Positions 1 to 7,350 of a stretch of 23,351 nucleotides of DNA are shown here, piece by piece (position 1 is the first letter of the stretch; each line of letters opens with the position of its first letter). The DNA lies in IMG/VR virus record IMGVR_UViG_3300010885_062341, positions 1 through 23,351 of that record. One strand, written 5' to 3'. The DNA comes from a virus. The notes beneath the pieces were generated by a model. It had not been told where the DNA came from and searched no databases. It saw nothing but the letters and a program-made list of their open reading frames with translations. The position numbers and the translations under genes were made by a program.

Positions 1-449
1 ACCGTGTTGCTAACTTGATCGCTCAGCGTACACGTCGTGGCGCTGGTAACTGGGCTGTTGTTTCTTCAGCAGCATTGACTGTTCTGCAGTCAGCTACAAC
101 TTCAGCTTTTGCACGTACCACTGAAGGTACATTTGAAGCACCTACCAACACTAAGTTTGTTGGTACACTGAACGGCGCAATGCGTGTGTTTGTTGACAGC
201 TATGCTGCTGACACTACACCTGTGCTGGTTGGTTACAAAGGTTCTTCAGAAGCAGATGCAGCAGCATTCTACTGCCCATACATTCCTTTAATGTCAAGCG
301 GTGTTGTTCTGGATCCAACAACATTCGAACCAGTCGTGTCATTTATGACTCGATATGGCTACATCGAACTTACTAACACAGCAAGCAGCTTCGGTAACGC
401 AGCTGACTATCTGGGTGAGATCGCTGTTTCGAACCTGTCGTTCTCCTAA
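1..449 (+). CDS. 23: Major capsid protein, gp23 family (3' part only)
   Basis: This is the C-terminal part of a T4 gp23-type major capsid protein, the hexamer-forming shell subunit of the head. The reading frame is open from base 3, so the window starts inside the gene. The TTG at 15 is an internal Leu codon, not a start. Recognisable gp23 features are the ATRRG-like segment (here RTRRGAGN), a hydrophobic stretch ending in LQSA, GTLNGAMRVFVDSYAA, VGYKG followed by AAAFYCPYIPL, and the terminal block with FMTRYG. The stop is TAA at 447-449, followed directly by a hairpin terminator, so this is the end of a transcription unit. The N-terminal region, including the prohead protease cleavage site expected in this family, lies outside the window. 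Confidence 0.93.
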   Translation, partial: RVANLIAQRTRRGAGNWAVVSSAALTVLQSATTSAFARTTEGTFEAPTNTKFVGTLNGAMRVFVDSYAADTTPVLVGYKGSSEADAAAFYCPYIPLMSSGVVLDPTTFEPVVSFMTRYGYIELTNTASSFGNAADYLGEIAVSNLSFS

Positions 450-470
450 TCAGAGAGCAATCCAAATCAA

Positions 471-493
471 AAAACCCACTTCGGTGGGTTTTT
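471..493. terminator. Intrinsic terminator, probably bidirectional
   Basis: A six-base-pair stem (ACCCAC at 474-479 with GTGGGT at 484-489) closes a TTCG tetraloop. It is flanked by an A-run on the left and a T-run on the right, so it has U-tracts when read on either strand. It lies 21 bases after the capsid gene stop and 6 bases from the stop of the convergent minus-strand gene, which is where a shared terminator would be expected. Confidence 0.9.
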
Positions 494-498
494 GTTGA

Positions 499-1371
499 CT
501 ACGTTATAGAAATACGTTTGACTGTCTGGTGTTGATCAATCATTTGCATGATGACATCACGTGGTTGACTTTGACGCAGTTTAGCCACAGTGATTGCGCC
601 CAATGCAAGTTTTGGGTCATGTTTTTTATATCCTAAATTTGCAAACATGTCTGAGTTATCGTCAAAGTAATTCCAAATGTGATCTTCGACTTGGCCGAAA
701 TAATTGGGATCATGTGATGTAAATCTCACAGTAAAATCAAACGCAAACCAATGCTGCGGTTTAAACGCTGCTGCAGAGATATACCGATCGTTGTCATGCC
801 ATAAATCATACAAAGGTTTACCGATTTCACAATAGTTTAATCTAAGATCTCCCCACTCTTCGGCAAGAGTAAAATACTGAAAATCTGTGTCATGTATAGG
901 TTGTCGCCCTGGCTTATCTCTCCAGGTCATTACAAATCGCGGTATATCACCTAGGCTCTCGTAACGATGTATCCAAATATTTAAATCTCCCAATGCTTGC
1001 TGAACTTCTGCAGGAGCAGTAGAATAGAACTTGTTTGATGATTGCTGATCGTAGAGCCCATGGTACCGTTCAAAGATGTTGTGCAAATAATTAAGTTCGT
1101 CTTGTGTAATACCAGACGAGTTAGGAATAACAACTAACCCAGGGCTGTGGGCATTGATAGTCCTGCATAATTGTTGTATTTTTTTAGCAGTAGATTCTTG
1201 AGTCCACACGGTGTTTGGAAAATTATAAAATCGAGTGGAATCGTCCCAGGGCTGATTGTTCTGTATAAACAGGTTGACTTCTTGAAGCCAACGATGTGCA
1301 ATTGAGATGTCTACTACATCAAAATACAAATCATAATCACTTGTGTGATTTGTCAAAGTAATGGTAATCAT
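499..1371 (-). CDS. Hypothetical protein on the opposite strand, unknown function
   Basis: This 290-residue protein is not assigned to a family. It starts at ATG (complement of 1369-1371) and stops with TAG. It is rich in aromatic residues, Asp, Asn and His (for example IHRYESLGD, EEWGDLRLNYCEIGKPLYDLWHDNDRY in pieces, and FKPQHWFAFDFTVRF), with no signal peptide, membrane segment or low-complexity repeat, so it looks like a soluble globular protein. The segment around residues 175-200, with a GDLRLNYCEIGKPL core, recalls conserved hypothetical proteins of T4-like marine phages, but this is from memory. It is the only complete minus-strand gene in the window, sits between the capsid gene and the late promoter at 1409, and ends at the shared terminator. 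It is therefore probably expressed at another time than the virion genes. No convincing promoter was found upstream. Confidence 0.8.
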   Translation of the reverse strand: MITITLTNHTSDYDLYFDVVDISIAHRWLQEVNLFIQNNQPWDDSTRFYNFPNTVWTQESTAKKIQQLCRTINAHSPGLVVIPNSSGITQDELNYLHNIFERYHGLYDQQSSNKFYSTAPAEVQQALGDLNIWIHRYESLGDIPRFVMTWRDKPGRQPIHDTDFQYFTLAEEWGDLRLNYCEIGKPLYDLWHDNDRYISAAAFKPQHWFAFDFTVRFTSHDPNYFGQVEDHIWNYFDDNSDMFANLGYKKHDPKLALGAITVAKLRQSQPRDVIMQMIDQHQTVKRISIT

Positions 1372-1408
1372 AGATATAGTTATTGTACTATAAAAATATC
1401 AAAATGTC

Positions 1409-1416
1409 TATAAATA
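1409..1416 (+). promoter_or_regulatory. T4-type late promoter (TATAAATA)
   Basis: The octamer TATAAATA exactly matches the T4 late promoter box recognised by the phage sigma factor gp55 with the gp33/gp45 co-activators. It lies 87 bases upstream of the structural gene at 1504 and would start transcription near 1422, giving a leader of about 80 nucleotides. The position in the divergent gap between the minus-strand gene and the plus-strand virion genes fits. Confidence 0.85.
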
Positions 1417-1420
1417 CACT

Positions 1421-1484
1421 GTCCGCAATAATGCGGCTTATGCGGTATTAACCCACCGCGTAGTGGTTAGAACCCACATCGGAC
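1421..1484 (+). promoter_or_regulatory. Structured 5' leader with tRNA-like segment
   Basis: The leader between the late promoter and the gene at 1504 is full of complementary blocks. GTCCG (1421-1425) can close on CGGAC (1480-1484), enclosing GCGGT/ACCGC (1442-1446 with 1455-1459) and GTGG/CCAC (1463-1466 with 1474-1477). An alternative hairpin CCGCA/TGCGG (1423-1427 with 1432-1436) would compete with the closing stem. Part of it (TAGTGGTTAGAAC, then CATCGGACTTCT at 1477-1488) resembles the D-arm and anticodon arm of tRNA-Arg(UCU). The acceptor and T arms are missing, so this is not an intact tRNA. The Shine-Dalgarno AAGGAG at 1491-1496 follows immediately. Its function is unknown. Confidence 0.4.
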
Positions 1485-1503
1485 TTCTTTAAGGAGAAAA
1501 CAA

Positions 1504-2250
1504 ATGGGACGTCCTCTCAAAATTCAAAAATATTCAACTAATTCAGGTCAAGGTTCGCCAGGCGCAGCAGTTGGCATTGACATTGGCTTTCCTAACTTTG
1601 GATCGTTGACTGATCCAGTATACAACGCTAGTCCAGACACTCTAAGTGCAGCAGACTATCTTGGGGTAGTTGGTGGTTTGCGTACCACTGCAACGTCAGC
1701 AACCAATCCTATTGTCAAGTGTATTGTTAACATCACTAACAGTTACACAGGAGTAGATGATGGTGTTATTTTGCGCCAAAAAGGCGCACACAAGTTTTTA
1801 GTGGCCACCAATACCGCTATTGATCCTGCCAATGCTGTGGTAGGAGTAAGTGTTCGTATTGCATCATTGGGCACCACTAACTGGTTGTCCATGGGTGCGC
1901 CAGTTGGTGCTGCGGTTGGAACAATTTTCCAAGTCACAGCAGCGTCGGCAGCAGCAACCTCGGGTACTTGTCAAGAAGTTGGTGTCTGTGTGTTAGACAA
2001 TGATTCAACCCCAGCCGCCGGTCTCATGGCCATTGGATTCTCAGTGGGCGATTCAACTATCACTTACATCAGCAAATTAACCAATAAGTGGTTGCTTGAT
2101 TGGACTGGTGGCAACGGATACACACAATCTGAAATTATCAGTGATGTTCGTTATGCATCAAACTTCTTCACTGATGAGGGAACTGTTATCAAGTCTGGCA
2201 CTGCTGATACTACAGTTATTCCGGGTCAACTTGAAAAATGGACTAGCTGA
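1504..2250 (+). CDS. Putative virion structural protein (MGRPL N-terminus)
   Basis: This 248-residue protein is led by a strong Shine-Dalgarno (AAGGAG, 1491-1496) seven bases before the ATG. It is the first gene behind the late promoter at 1409. The N-terminus MGRPLKIQKY resembles that of a set of small structural proteins I recall from T4-like cyanophages and other marine phages (MGRPLN/K followed by a basic-aromatic stretch). The rest is Ala/Gly/Thr/Val-rich, beta-type sequence, with segments such as GVILRQKGAHKFLVAT near residue 85 and a C-terminal part with ITYISKLTNKWLLDW. No enzyme motif, signal peptide or membrane helix is visible. Its location, directly after the capsid gene block and under a late promoter, supports a virion role, but its exact position in the particle is unknown. 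Confidence 0.8.
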   Translation: MGRPLKIQKYSTNSGQGSPGAAVGIDIGFPNFGSLTDPVYNASPDTLSAADYLGVVGGLRTTATSATNPIVKCIVNITNSYTGVDDGVILRQKGAHKFLVATNTAIDPANAVVGVSVRIASLGTTNWLSMGAPVGAAVGTIFQVTAASAAATSGTCQEVGVCVLDNDSTPAAGLMAIGFSVGDSTITYISKLTNKWLLDWTGGNGYTQSEIISDVRYASNFFTDEGTVIKSGTADTTVIPGQLEKWTS

Positions 2251-2260
2251 TTTTAGCTTG

Positions 2261-2301
2261 CTCCCCTGTCCTCTCTGGAATACATACAGGGAGGATTTTT
2301 T
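2261..2301 (+). terminator. Terminator hairpin overlapping the next gene's ribosome binding site
   Basis: The segment at 2269-2277 (TCCTCTCTG) pairs with 2287-2295 (CAGGGAGGA) with one G-U wobble across a nine-base loop, and a run of six T follows at 2296-2301: a classic intrinsic terminator. The 3' arm contains GGGAGG, which is also the Shine-Dalgarno of the gene whose ATG is at 2302, seven bases after GGAGG. A second upstream block at 2261-2269 (CTCCCCTGT) can also pair with 2286-2294, excluding the first hairpin. Termination, antitermination and initiation therefore share the same bases. Confidence 0.7.
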
Positions 2302-2886
2302 ATGACTACTGCATTTTGTTTGGGAAATGGCGTTAGCCGACAGGTACTTGATCTACCACGATTGAGAGAGCATGGGCCAATCTACGGATGCAATGCCTTG
2401 TACAAAGAATATGAGCCAGATGTGCTGATAGCAACTGATCAGCCCATAAGCACACGTATTCAAGAATCAGGATACAGTGCTAGAAAAAGATTTTATACCC
2501 GCCGCTGCATTCCAGGGCGTGGGGCACATCAGATTTCTAAGAAATATTATGGAAACAGCTCAGGTCCTGTGTGTGCCAGTATTGCCGCTGAAGATGGGCA
2601 TGATACCATATACCTCATAGGTTACGACATGGGTCCAAACTCAGATGGTAAGTTTAACAATATCTACGCAGGCACAGAATTCTACAAGCGCATTGGCGAT
2701 CTCCCCACATTTACCGGAAATTGGATCAAACAAATACGCACAGTGGCCACAGATTTCCCCATGATTTCCTGGGTCAGGGTATGCGGTCCAACTACGCAAA
2801 AACACCCAGAGTTAGATAATATAAAAAATCTCAAACATCAGGATATTGCAGTGTTCTTAGATAACATAAATAATCAAAAGGATTAG
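2302..2886 (+). CDS. Rossmann-like protein resembling DUF115/GT42 sialyltransferase fold
   Basis: This 194-residue protein has the layout of the DUF115 (MptE-like) and GT42 (CST-I/II sialyltransferase) group. A GNGVSR nucleotide-binding-type loop lies at residues 8-13, with YGCNALY at 28-34, an EPDVLIATD strand near 38-46, then SSGPVCASIAAEDGH from residue 86 followed by IYLIGYDMG at 103-111. The GNG.S, CN, SG...A and IYL.G.D order matches that group as I know it; the rest diverges. It may be a sugar- or nucleotide-transferring enzyme, but substrate and activity are unknown and the histidine used by GT42 enzymes cannot be assigned by eye. It is the first gene after the terminator-overlapping ribosome binding site and lies three bases before a fibre gene, so glycosylation of fibres or of host receptors is a possible role. 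No signal peptide or membrane segment is seen. Confidence 0.7.
   Translation: MTTAFCLGNGVSRQVLDLPRLREHGPIYGCNALYKEYEPDVLIATDQPISTRIQESGYSARKRFYTRRCIPGRGAHQISKKYYGNSSGPVCASIAAEDGHDTIYLIGYDMGPNSDGKFNNIYAGTEFYKRIGDLPTFTGNWIKQIRTVATDFPMISWVRVCGPTTQKHPELDNIKNLKHQDIAVFLDNINNQKD
2865..2872 (+). promoter_or_regulatory. Possible late promoter (CATAAATA)
   Basis: CATAAATA fits the relaxed NATAAATA late box reported for T4-like cyanophages. It sits inside the end of the preceding gene, with 17 bases between it and the ATG at 2890. The same spacing is seen for AATAAATA before the gene at 22311. The very short resulting leader makes it uncertain. Confidence 0.35.
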
Positions 2887-2889
2887 TAG

Positions 2890-4260
2890 ATGACTACTGT
2901 AAAGCGTGTTTCTGGCAATTATGAAATTACCACCCTAGGAAATACCAATGTCAACATTACCACGGGCACGGTCAATGTTTCGGGTAATGTTATATCAGCA
3001 AATCTGGCTGTTTCTGGTATTGTTTCATTTCCCACAGCCAATATCACAGCAAACAATATCACAAGTAACAGCATTACCTCGGTGGGCAATTTTATTACCA
3101 CTGGTACATTTATTGGTGATGGATCGGGATTAACCAATATTCCGGCTGGCAATGCATCAGCTAATCGTATTCAAAGCGGTACTTCCAAAGTTGACTTACC
3201 TAATCTATCTGGTAATATCCAAATGGATGTTGCTGGTGTAGCCAACGTAATGTTGCTCACCAGTAGTGGTGCGATTCTTCCTGGTAACATTACCACAGGA
3301 AACATTTTAACCAACAACTATTATTTTGCCAACGGAGTTCCATTTGCCAGTGGTGGAACGGTAACATTTGATGCACAAAACACAACTCCAGTTGGATCAA
3401 CTGCTGGAGATTTTTGGTTTAATACCAACAACGGTATTGTATATCAATATGTTGATGACGGTGATAGCGATCAATGGGTTGATATCACAGGTATTGCCAC
3501 CCCGCCTTCTACAACTTCCACTGTGGCAAACACAGTAGTTCAACGTGACACCAACGGATCAATTACTGCAAACGTAGTTTCTTGTACTGACACAGCAGCA
3601 ACTGGCAATATCAGCGGAACATACGTTTTAGGTAATGGTGCATTGTTGACTGGTATTCAAACTTCTGTGCCAACAGAAATTATTTCAGGTACTAGTTTAG
3701 TCAAAATAGTAACTGCCAGTGGAACTATTCAAGCCAACGTAGCAGGAACTACAATGGCATCCTTTACCACCAATGGATTTCAAGTTGGAAATATTGTAAA
3801 TCAAAATGCCACTGGTGTTGGCAATATTGGTAATGCATCAAATTATTTTAACAGGGTTTTTGCCACATCAACCTCGGCGTTGTATGCTGACTTGGCTGAA
3901 ATTTACGAAGCAGATGATGATTATGAACCAGGCACTGTGCTGATATTCTTTGGCTCCAAAGATGTCACAACAACTAGACGTGATCATGATCCTAGAGTGG
4001 CAGGAGTAGTTTCTACTAACCCAGCTTATCTAATGAATACTAAAACTTCTGGAGTACCATTGGCGTTGACTGGTCGAGTACCATGTAAGGTGCAAGGTCC
4101 CATTGCCAAGGGAGATTTAATTACTACCAGCAACACTCCGGGCGTGGGGCAAATTGTTGACTCTAATTTTTGGGTTCCTGGTTGTGTAATTGGTAAAAGT
4201 CTTGGAGTTATTGAAGATGACAGCATTCAAGAAATTGACATTGCTGTTGGGAGGTATTAA
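2890..4260 (+). CDS. Tail fibre protein with C-terminal ADLAE/VGRY domain
   Basis: This 456-residue fibre-type protein has a Shine-Dalgarno AAAGGA (2877-2882). Its N-terminal half is made of Asn/Thr/Gly/Val-rich beta repeats (TGN, GNI, NVSGN), then a GDGSGLTNIP module near residues 77-86 and a related GNGALLTGI module near 250, both common spacers in phage fibres. A short VGSTAGDFWFNTNNG segment lies in between. Residues about 311-456 form a C-terminal domain with GNIGNASNYF, STSALYADLAEIYE, YEPGTV, VAGVVSTNPAYLMN, PLALTGRVPCKV, KGDL and a final VGRY. This domain recurs in the proteins ending at 22279 and 23123. It resembles the trimerising, self-processing chaperone ends of phage appendages (Peptidase_G2 or S74 type), which is an inference. 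Its stop codon overlaps the next start (TAATG). Confidence 0.85.
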   Translation: MTTVKRVSGNYEITTLGNTNVNITTGTVNVSGNVISANLAVSGIVSFPTANITANNITSNSITSVGNFITTGTFIGDGSGLTNIPAGNASANRIQSGTSKVDLPNLSGNIQMDVAGVANVMLLTSSGAILPGNITTGNILTNNYYFANGVPFASGGTVTFDAQNTTPVGSTAGDFWFNTNNGIVYQYVDDGDSDQWVDITGIATPPSTTSTVANTVVQRDTNGSITANVVSCTDTAATGNISGTYVLGNGALLTGIQTSVPTEIISGTSLVKIVTASGTIQANVAGTTMASFTTNGFQVGNIVNQNATGVGNIGNASNYFNRVFATSTSALYADLAEIYEADDDYEPGTVLIFFGSKDVTTTRRDHDPRVAGVVSTNPAYLMNTKTSGVPLALTGRVPCKVQGPIAKGDLITTSNTPGVGQIVDSNFWVPGCVIGKSLGVIEDDSIQEIDIAVGRY

Positions 4261-5288
4261 TGGCGTTTTTCCCTACAAGTCCAACCAACGGTCAACAAGC
4301 CAATGTTGGAAATATTACGTATCAATTCAACAGTACTGCCAATGCCTGGAATCGCGTTGGCACTACGGTCACGCAATTAATTGATGGAATCACAGTTAAT
4401 ATAACCGGTAATATCAATGCGACCGGAACTGGACAACAGACATTTGCAGGACGAATCAGCACCGGCGGCAATGTAGCAGCCACCGGTAATATACTTGGTG
4501 CTAGTATGATTGCCAGTGGTGCTGTTATAGCCACAGGAACCATTACAGGCGGAAATTTAACTACTGTAGGTACGGTTACCTCGGCATTGTTAAATGTGTC
4601 TACTCAAATTGCTGTTGGTGCGTCTACTTTTGCGCCCACACAGTTGTCAACGTTTAACGTTGTGGCCAGTAATGCTGTGACTGCCCCATACGGAGCATTG
4701 ACAACGGTAATCGCTTCCAGCATAGTCACTACAAATATCAACAGCACCACTGCTGCATTTTCAGGGCTGGTAACAGCCTCAGCAAACGCCAACGTCACAG
4801 GTAATGTCAATACCGGAAATGTCAACGCCACCGGCAATGTTGCAGGAACATACGTGTTAGGTAATGGTGCATTTTTAACTGGTGTAGTCACAGGTGGTGG
4901 TGGGGGTACTGGCAATCGCGCCAATGTCGCTATCACTACTTCAAGTATCGCTAATGCTGCTTATTATACTGGATCAGTGACATTGGCCAAAGGCTACACT
5001 ATCTACAAAATTACTACCACAGCAGCAAGTTGGATTAGAGTGTATACCAATGCCGCAGCAAGAGTAGCCGACGCTACACGAAGCCAAACAACAGATCCTC
5101 AACCAGGCGCAGGCGTCATCGCCGAAGTAATTACTACTGGTGCAAATATTGTGTTGATGAGTCCAGCAACTATTGGTTTTAATGATGAGAATCCGGTCAG
5201 CAATACTATTCCCATTGCAGTGACAAATCTCAGTGGTACCACTCGTACGATTACAGCAACATTCACTTATCTTGGATTAGAAACTTAA
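4260..5288 (+). CDS. Tail fibre/virion protein with repeat stalk and beta-rich head
   Basis: This 342-residue protein starts at the ATG overlapping the previous stop (TAATG), with a strong GGGAGG Shine-Dalgarno at 4249-4254, so translation is probably coupled. The N-terminus (PTSPTNGQQANVGNITYQF, then a W) is a short cap seen on many phage fibre proteins. Residues about 40-205 are Asn/Thr/Gly repeats ending in the VLGNGAFLTGVV module, followed by a glycine-rich hinge. The last 120 residues or so form a separate beta-rich domain with YTIYKI, SWIRVYTNAAARVADATR, DPQPGAGVIAEVITTG and a TFTYLGLET end. I recall this domain at the C-terminus of many T4-like cyanophage structural proteins. It is probably a distal fibre tip, but the target is unknown. 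One base separates it from the first protease gene. Confidence 0.82.
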   Translation: MAFFPTSPTNGQQANVGNITYQFNSTANAWNRVGTTVTQLIDGITVNITGNINATGTGQQTFAGRISTGGNVAATGNILGASMIASGAVIATGTITGGNLTTVGTVTSALLNVSTQIAVGASTFAPTQLSTFNVVASNAVTAPYGALTTVIASSIVTTNINSTTAAFSGLVTASANANVTGNVNTGNVNATGNVAGTYVLGNGAFLTGVVTGGGGGTGNRANVAITTSSIANAAYYTGSVTLAKGYTIYKITTTAASWIRVYTNAAARVADATRSQTTDPQPGAGVIAEVITTGANIVLMSPATIGFNDENPVSNTIPIAVTNLSGTTRTITATFTYLGLET

Positions 5289-5289
5289 C

Positions 5290-7350
5290 ATGGCCATCAA
5301 CATCAACAGTGATGCATCGGCAAGGGTGTTACAAGAGCTGGGAGAAAATCCAGATCCAGTTGCACTGTTGTCACATGCTCGACAGTATCTTGGGTATCAA
5401 GAACCGCTAATGTTAGACATCGAAGACCGTGTTAGATATGTTGTGACTCTTCAAAATTTAAATGAGCAAGACAATTTTTATAATGAAATGGAAAGCACAG
5501 GGACTCGTGGATATGCTCCTGATCGAGTAGTTGAATGTGCCGAACGCATGCCAACCCTTCGTAGTACTACCTATCTGTTGTCAACAATAGAAGCAGCACG
5601 GCTAGAATTAGATCCTAGGGTGATGGCGGTTGAAGCACACCCTGAAGTATCGGGCATCAAACCTAGACCGTTTGGGTATGAGTATTCTGACGCATGGGAT
5701 AAAAGTGGTGTTGTAACTTCACCGATGAAGAACTGGGGTCTGTTACGGTCAGCCAATCGAGCACAGATTTCCGGATGGGGCAGCAATGGTACTGCCAATC
5801 AAGCTGCTCAAATTGTCACTACCAGCAGTGGTAAAAATGTTGATGTTGTGATATTTGATGGAAATATCACGGTACCCGGGCATCCAGAATTTTCAGTCAA
5901 CGTTGATGGAACTGGCGGAAGTCGGGTAAATCAAATCAACTGGTGGGCCTATAATCCTCAGGTCACTGGGGAAGCTGCTGGTGTTTACAATTATTCTGCC
6001 GGCAGCGAAGGCAACAACGGGCATGGCATACATGTAGCAGGAATCATGGCCGGAAACACACAGGGATGGGCTAGAGACTCCACCATTTATAACATCAGTC
6101 CCTATGGTGAACAGACCAACGGGGTAACCACCCCAACAGCAGCACAACTGGTGGCCTACATCAGATACTGGCACAACAACATCAAAGGAATCAATCCTGC
6201 CACTGGTAGAAAAAATCCCACTGTGGTAAACATGAGTTTTGGACAGTTTTCAAATTACTTGGTTGGGCCAACCCAAGACACTAGATTTCCCAATGTCACC
6301 GAAATAAATTATCGAGGGATCACTACCAGTTATCCTGCATCTGCCCCTGCTGGACAAACTGCTCTACAGGCAATATATAACGGTAATTGGTCGGCGCAGA
6401 CATTTTTAAACAATGGTTTTAACTTATACCCTGAATATTACAATCTATATGGGATAGCTTTGATTTTTTCCACTGGGCAAGATACCGCAATGTCCGAGGC
6501 AATTGTTGACAGTATGAACGCCAATGAAGGTATCATTTGGTGTGCGGCTGCTGGAAATAACTGGGACACAGCAGGCATGAACAGTGACAGTCCGGACTAC
6601 AACAATACAAATAATAATTTATATGCTATATTTCTTAATATCATACCCTTGTACCAAACCAGATATCCATACAGATTGCCAACACCGGCATTTGCAGCCA
6701 CTGGCACTCCAAATACCAATAACTGGAAAAAAGTTATGGTCACCGTAAACATTGGCACAGAGACTGGTGAGGGAGTAGATGGCACGTCTAGCGTAGGCAG
6801 CGCCTGTGATATCTGCAGTCCGGGCACTCAGATTATGAGTGCATACAACACCGGAGTTTCAGATCCTAGAAATGCCAACTATTATCTAAACAAATTAACT
6901 GGGACCAGCATGGCTAGTCCCCAAACCGCTGGGTTGATAGCCTGTATGATGGAACAATACCCAAATGCCACACAAATGCAAGCACGAACTTACATCAAAA
7001 ACTTTGCCAACAACGGGGTAATGTTTGACGCCAACATTCAATGTCCGCCAAATAATCCTGTTTCTAGTCTGCGCGGTGCTCCCAATCAAGTGGCAACCTA
7101 CTACCCTGATCGACCGCCCACCGGAAATCCCTGGCCACAGGCAAGATCTTGGTTAAGACCTGCCAGCGGTGCTATGTATCCAAGACCTACAATCCAACGT
7201 CGTAATGTTGATCTTTCAGCGGTGTCAGCATCGGCCTTAGACAAGGCATTTAGAGTCAATGTTAGATATGGTGGTACATCCGGGGTAGTGGTATCCACCA
7301 CCGACACTATAAATATTCAAAATATTCAAAATAATCCACCAAACCCTTGA
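5290..7350 (+). CDS. Subtilisin-like serine protease (S8), virion-associated, copy A
   Basis: This 686-residue protein carries a complete S8 catalytic set: Asp190 in VDVVIFDGN followed by HPEF, His245 in GHGIHVAG, oxyanion Asn423 in AAAGN, and Ser540 in GTSMASP. Residues about 48-118 end in DPRVMAVEAHPE, like the end of an inhibitor I9 propeptide, so the enzyme may fold with its own prodomain. There is no signal peptide, so export by the host Sec system is unlikely. The region between His and Ser is longer than in secreted subtilisins, with large Asn/Tyr/Pro-rich insertions. A tail of about 120 residues follows the catalytic Ser domain, with no Calx-beta repeats, unlike the next two proteases. 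It starts one base after a fibre gene and has only a weak ribosome binding site. It may digest host surface protein or process virion proteins; both roles are inferred. It is not the T4 prohead protease (gp21), which belongs to another family. Confidence 0.92.
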   Translation: MAININSDASARVLQELGENPDPVALLSHARQYLGYQEPLMLDIEDRVRYVVTLQNLNEQDNFYNEMESTGTRGYAPDRVVECAERMPTLRSTTYLLSTIEAARLELDPRVMAVEAHPEVSGIKPRPFGYEYSDAWDKSGVVTSPMKNWGLLRSANRAQISGWGSNGTANQAAQIVTTSSGKNVDVVIFDGNITVPGHPEFSVNVDGTGGSRVNQINWWAYNPQVTGEAAGVYNYSAGSEGNNGHGIHVAGIMAGNTQGWARDSTIYNISPYGEQTNGVTTPTAAQLVAYIRYWHNNIKGINPATGRKNPTVVNMSFGQFSNYLVGPTQDTRFPNVTEINYRGITTSYPASAPAGQTALQAIYNGNWSAQTFLNNGFNLYPEYYNLYGIALIFSTGQDTAMSEAIVDSMNANEGIIWCAAAGNNWDTAGMNSDSPDYNNTNNNLYAIFLNIIPLYQTRYPYRLPTPAFAATGTPNTNNWKKVMVTVNIGTETGEGVDGTSSVGSACDICSPGTQIMSAYNTGVSDPRNANYYLNKLTGTSMASPQTAGLIACMMEQYPNATQMQARTYIKNFANNGVMFDANIQCPPNNPVSSLRGAPNQVATYYPDRPPTGNPWPQARSWLRPASGAMYPRPTIQRRNVDLSAVSASALDKAFRVNVRYGGTSGVVVSTTDTINIQNIQNNPPNP
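7308..7315 (+). promoter_or_regulatory. T4-type late promoter inside the end of the first protease gene
   Basis: TATAAATA exactly matches the T4 late box. It overlaps codons for Thr-Ile-Asn-Ile near the C-terminus of the first protease and lies 51 bases before the ATG at 7367, with GGAG at 7357-7360 as Shine-Dalgarno. It would let the duplicated proteases be expressed separately from the upstream genes. Confidence 0.7.

Noticed and set aside
15-449. Complete gene starting at TTG 15
   Set aside because: The frame continues upstream to the window edge and the protein matches only the C-terminal part of gp23, so it is partial.
1441-1500. Intact tRNA gene
   Set aside because: Only D-arm and anticodon-like parts are present; there is no matching acceptor stem or T-arm, and the anticodon stem does not close.
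5290-7350. Protease A as the T4 prohead maturation protease
   Set aside because: T4 gp21 belongs to a different serine protease family; this protein has subtilisin motifs and is located among fibre genes.
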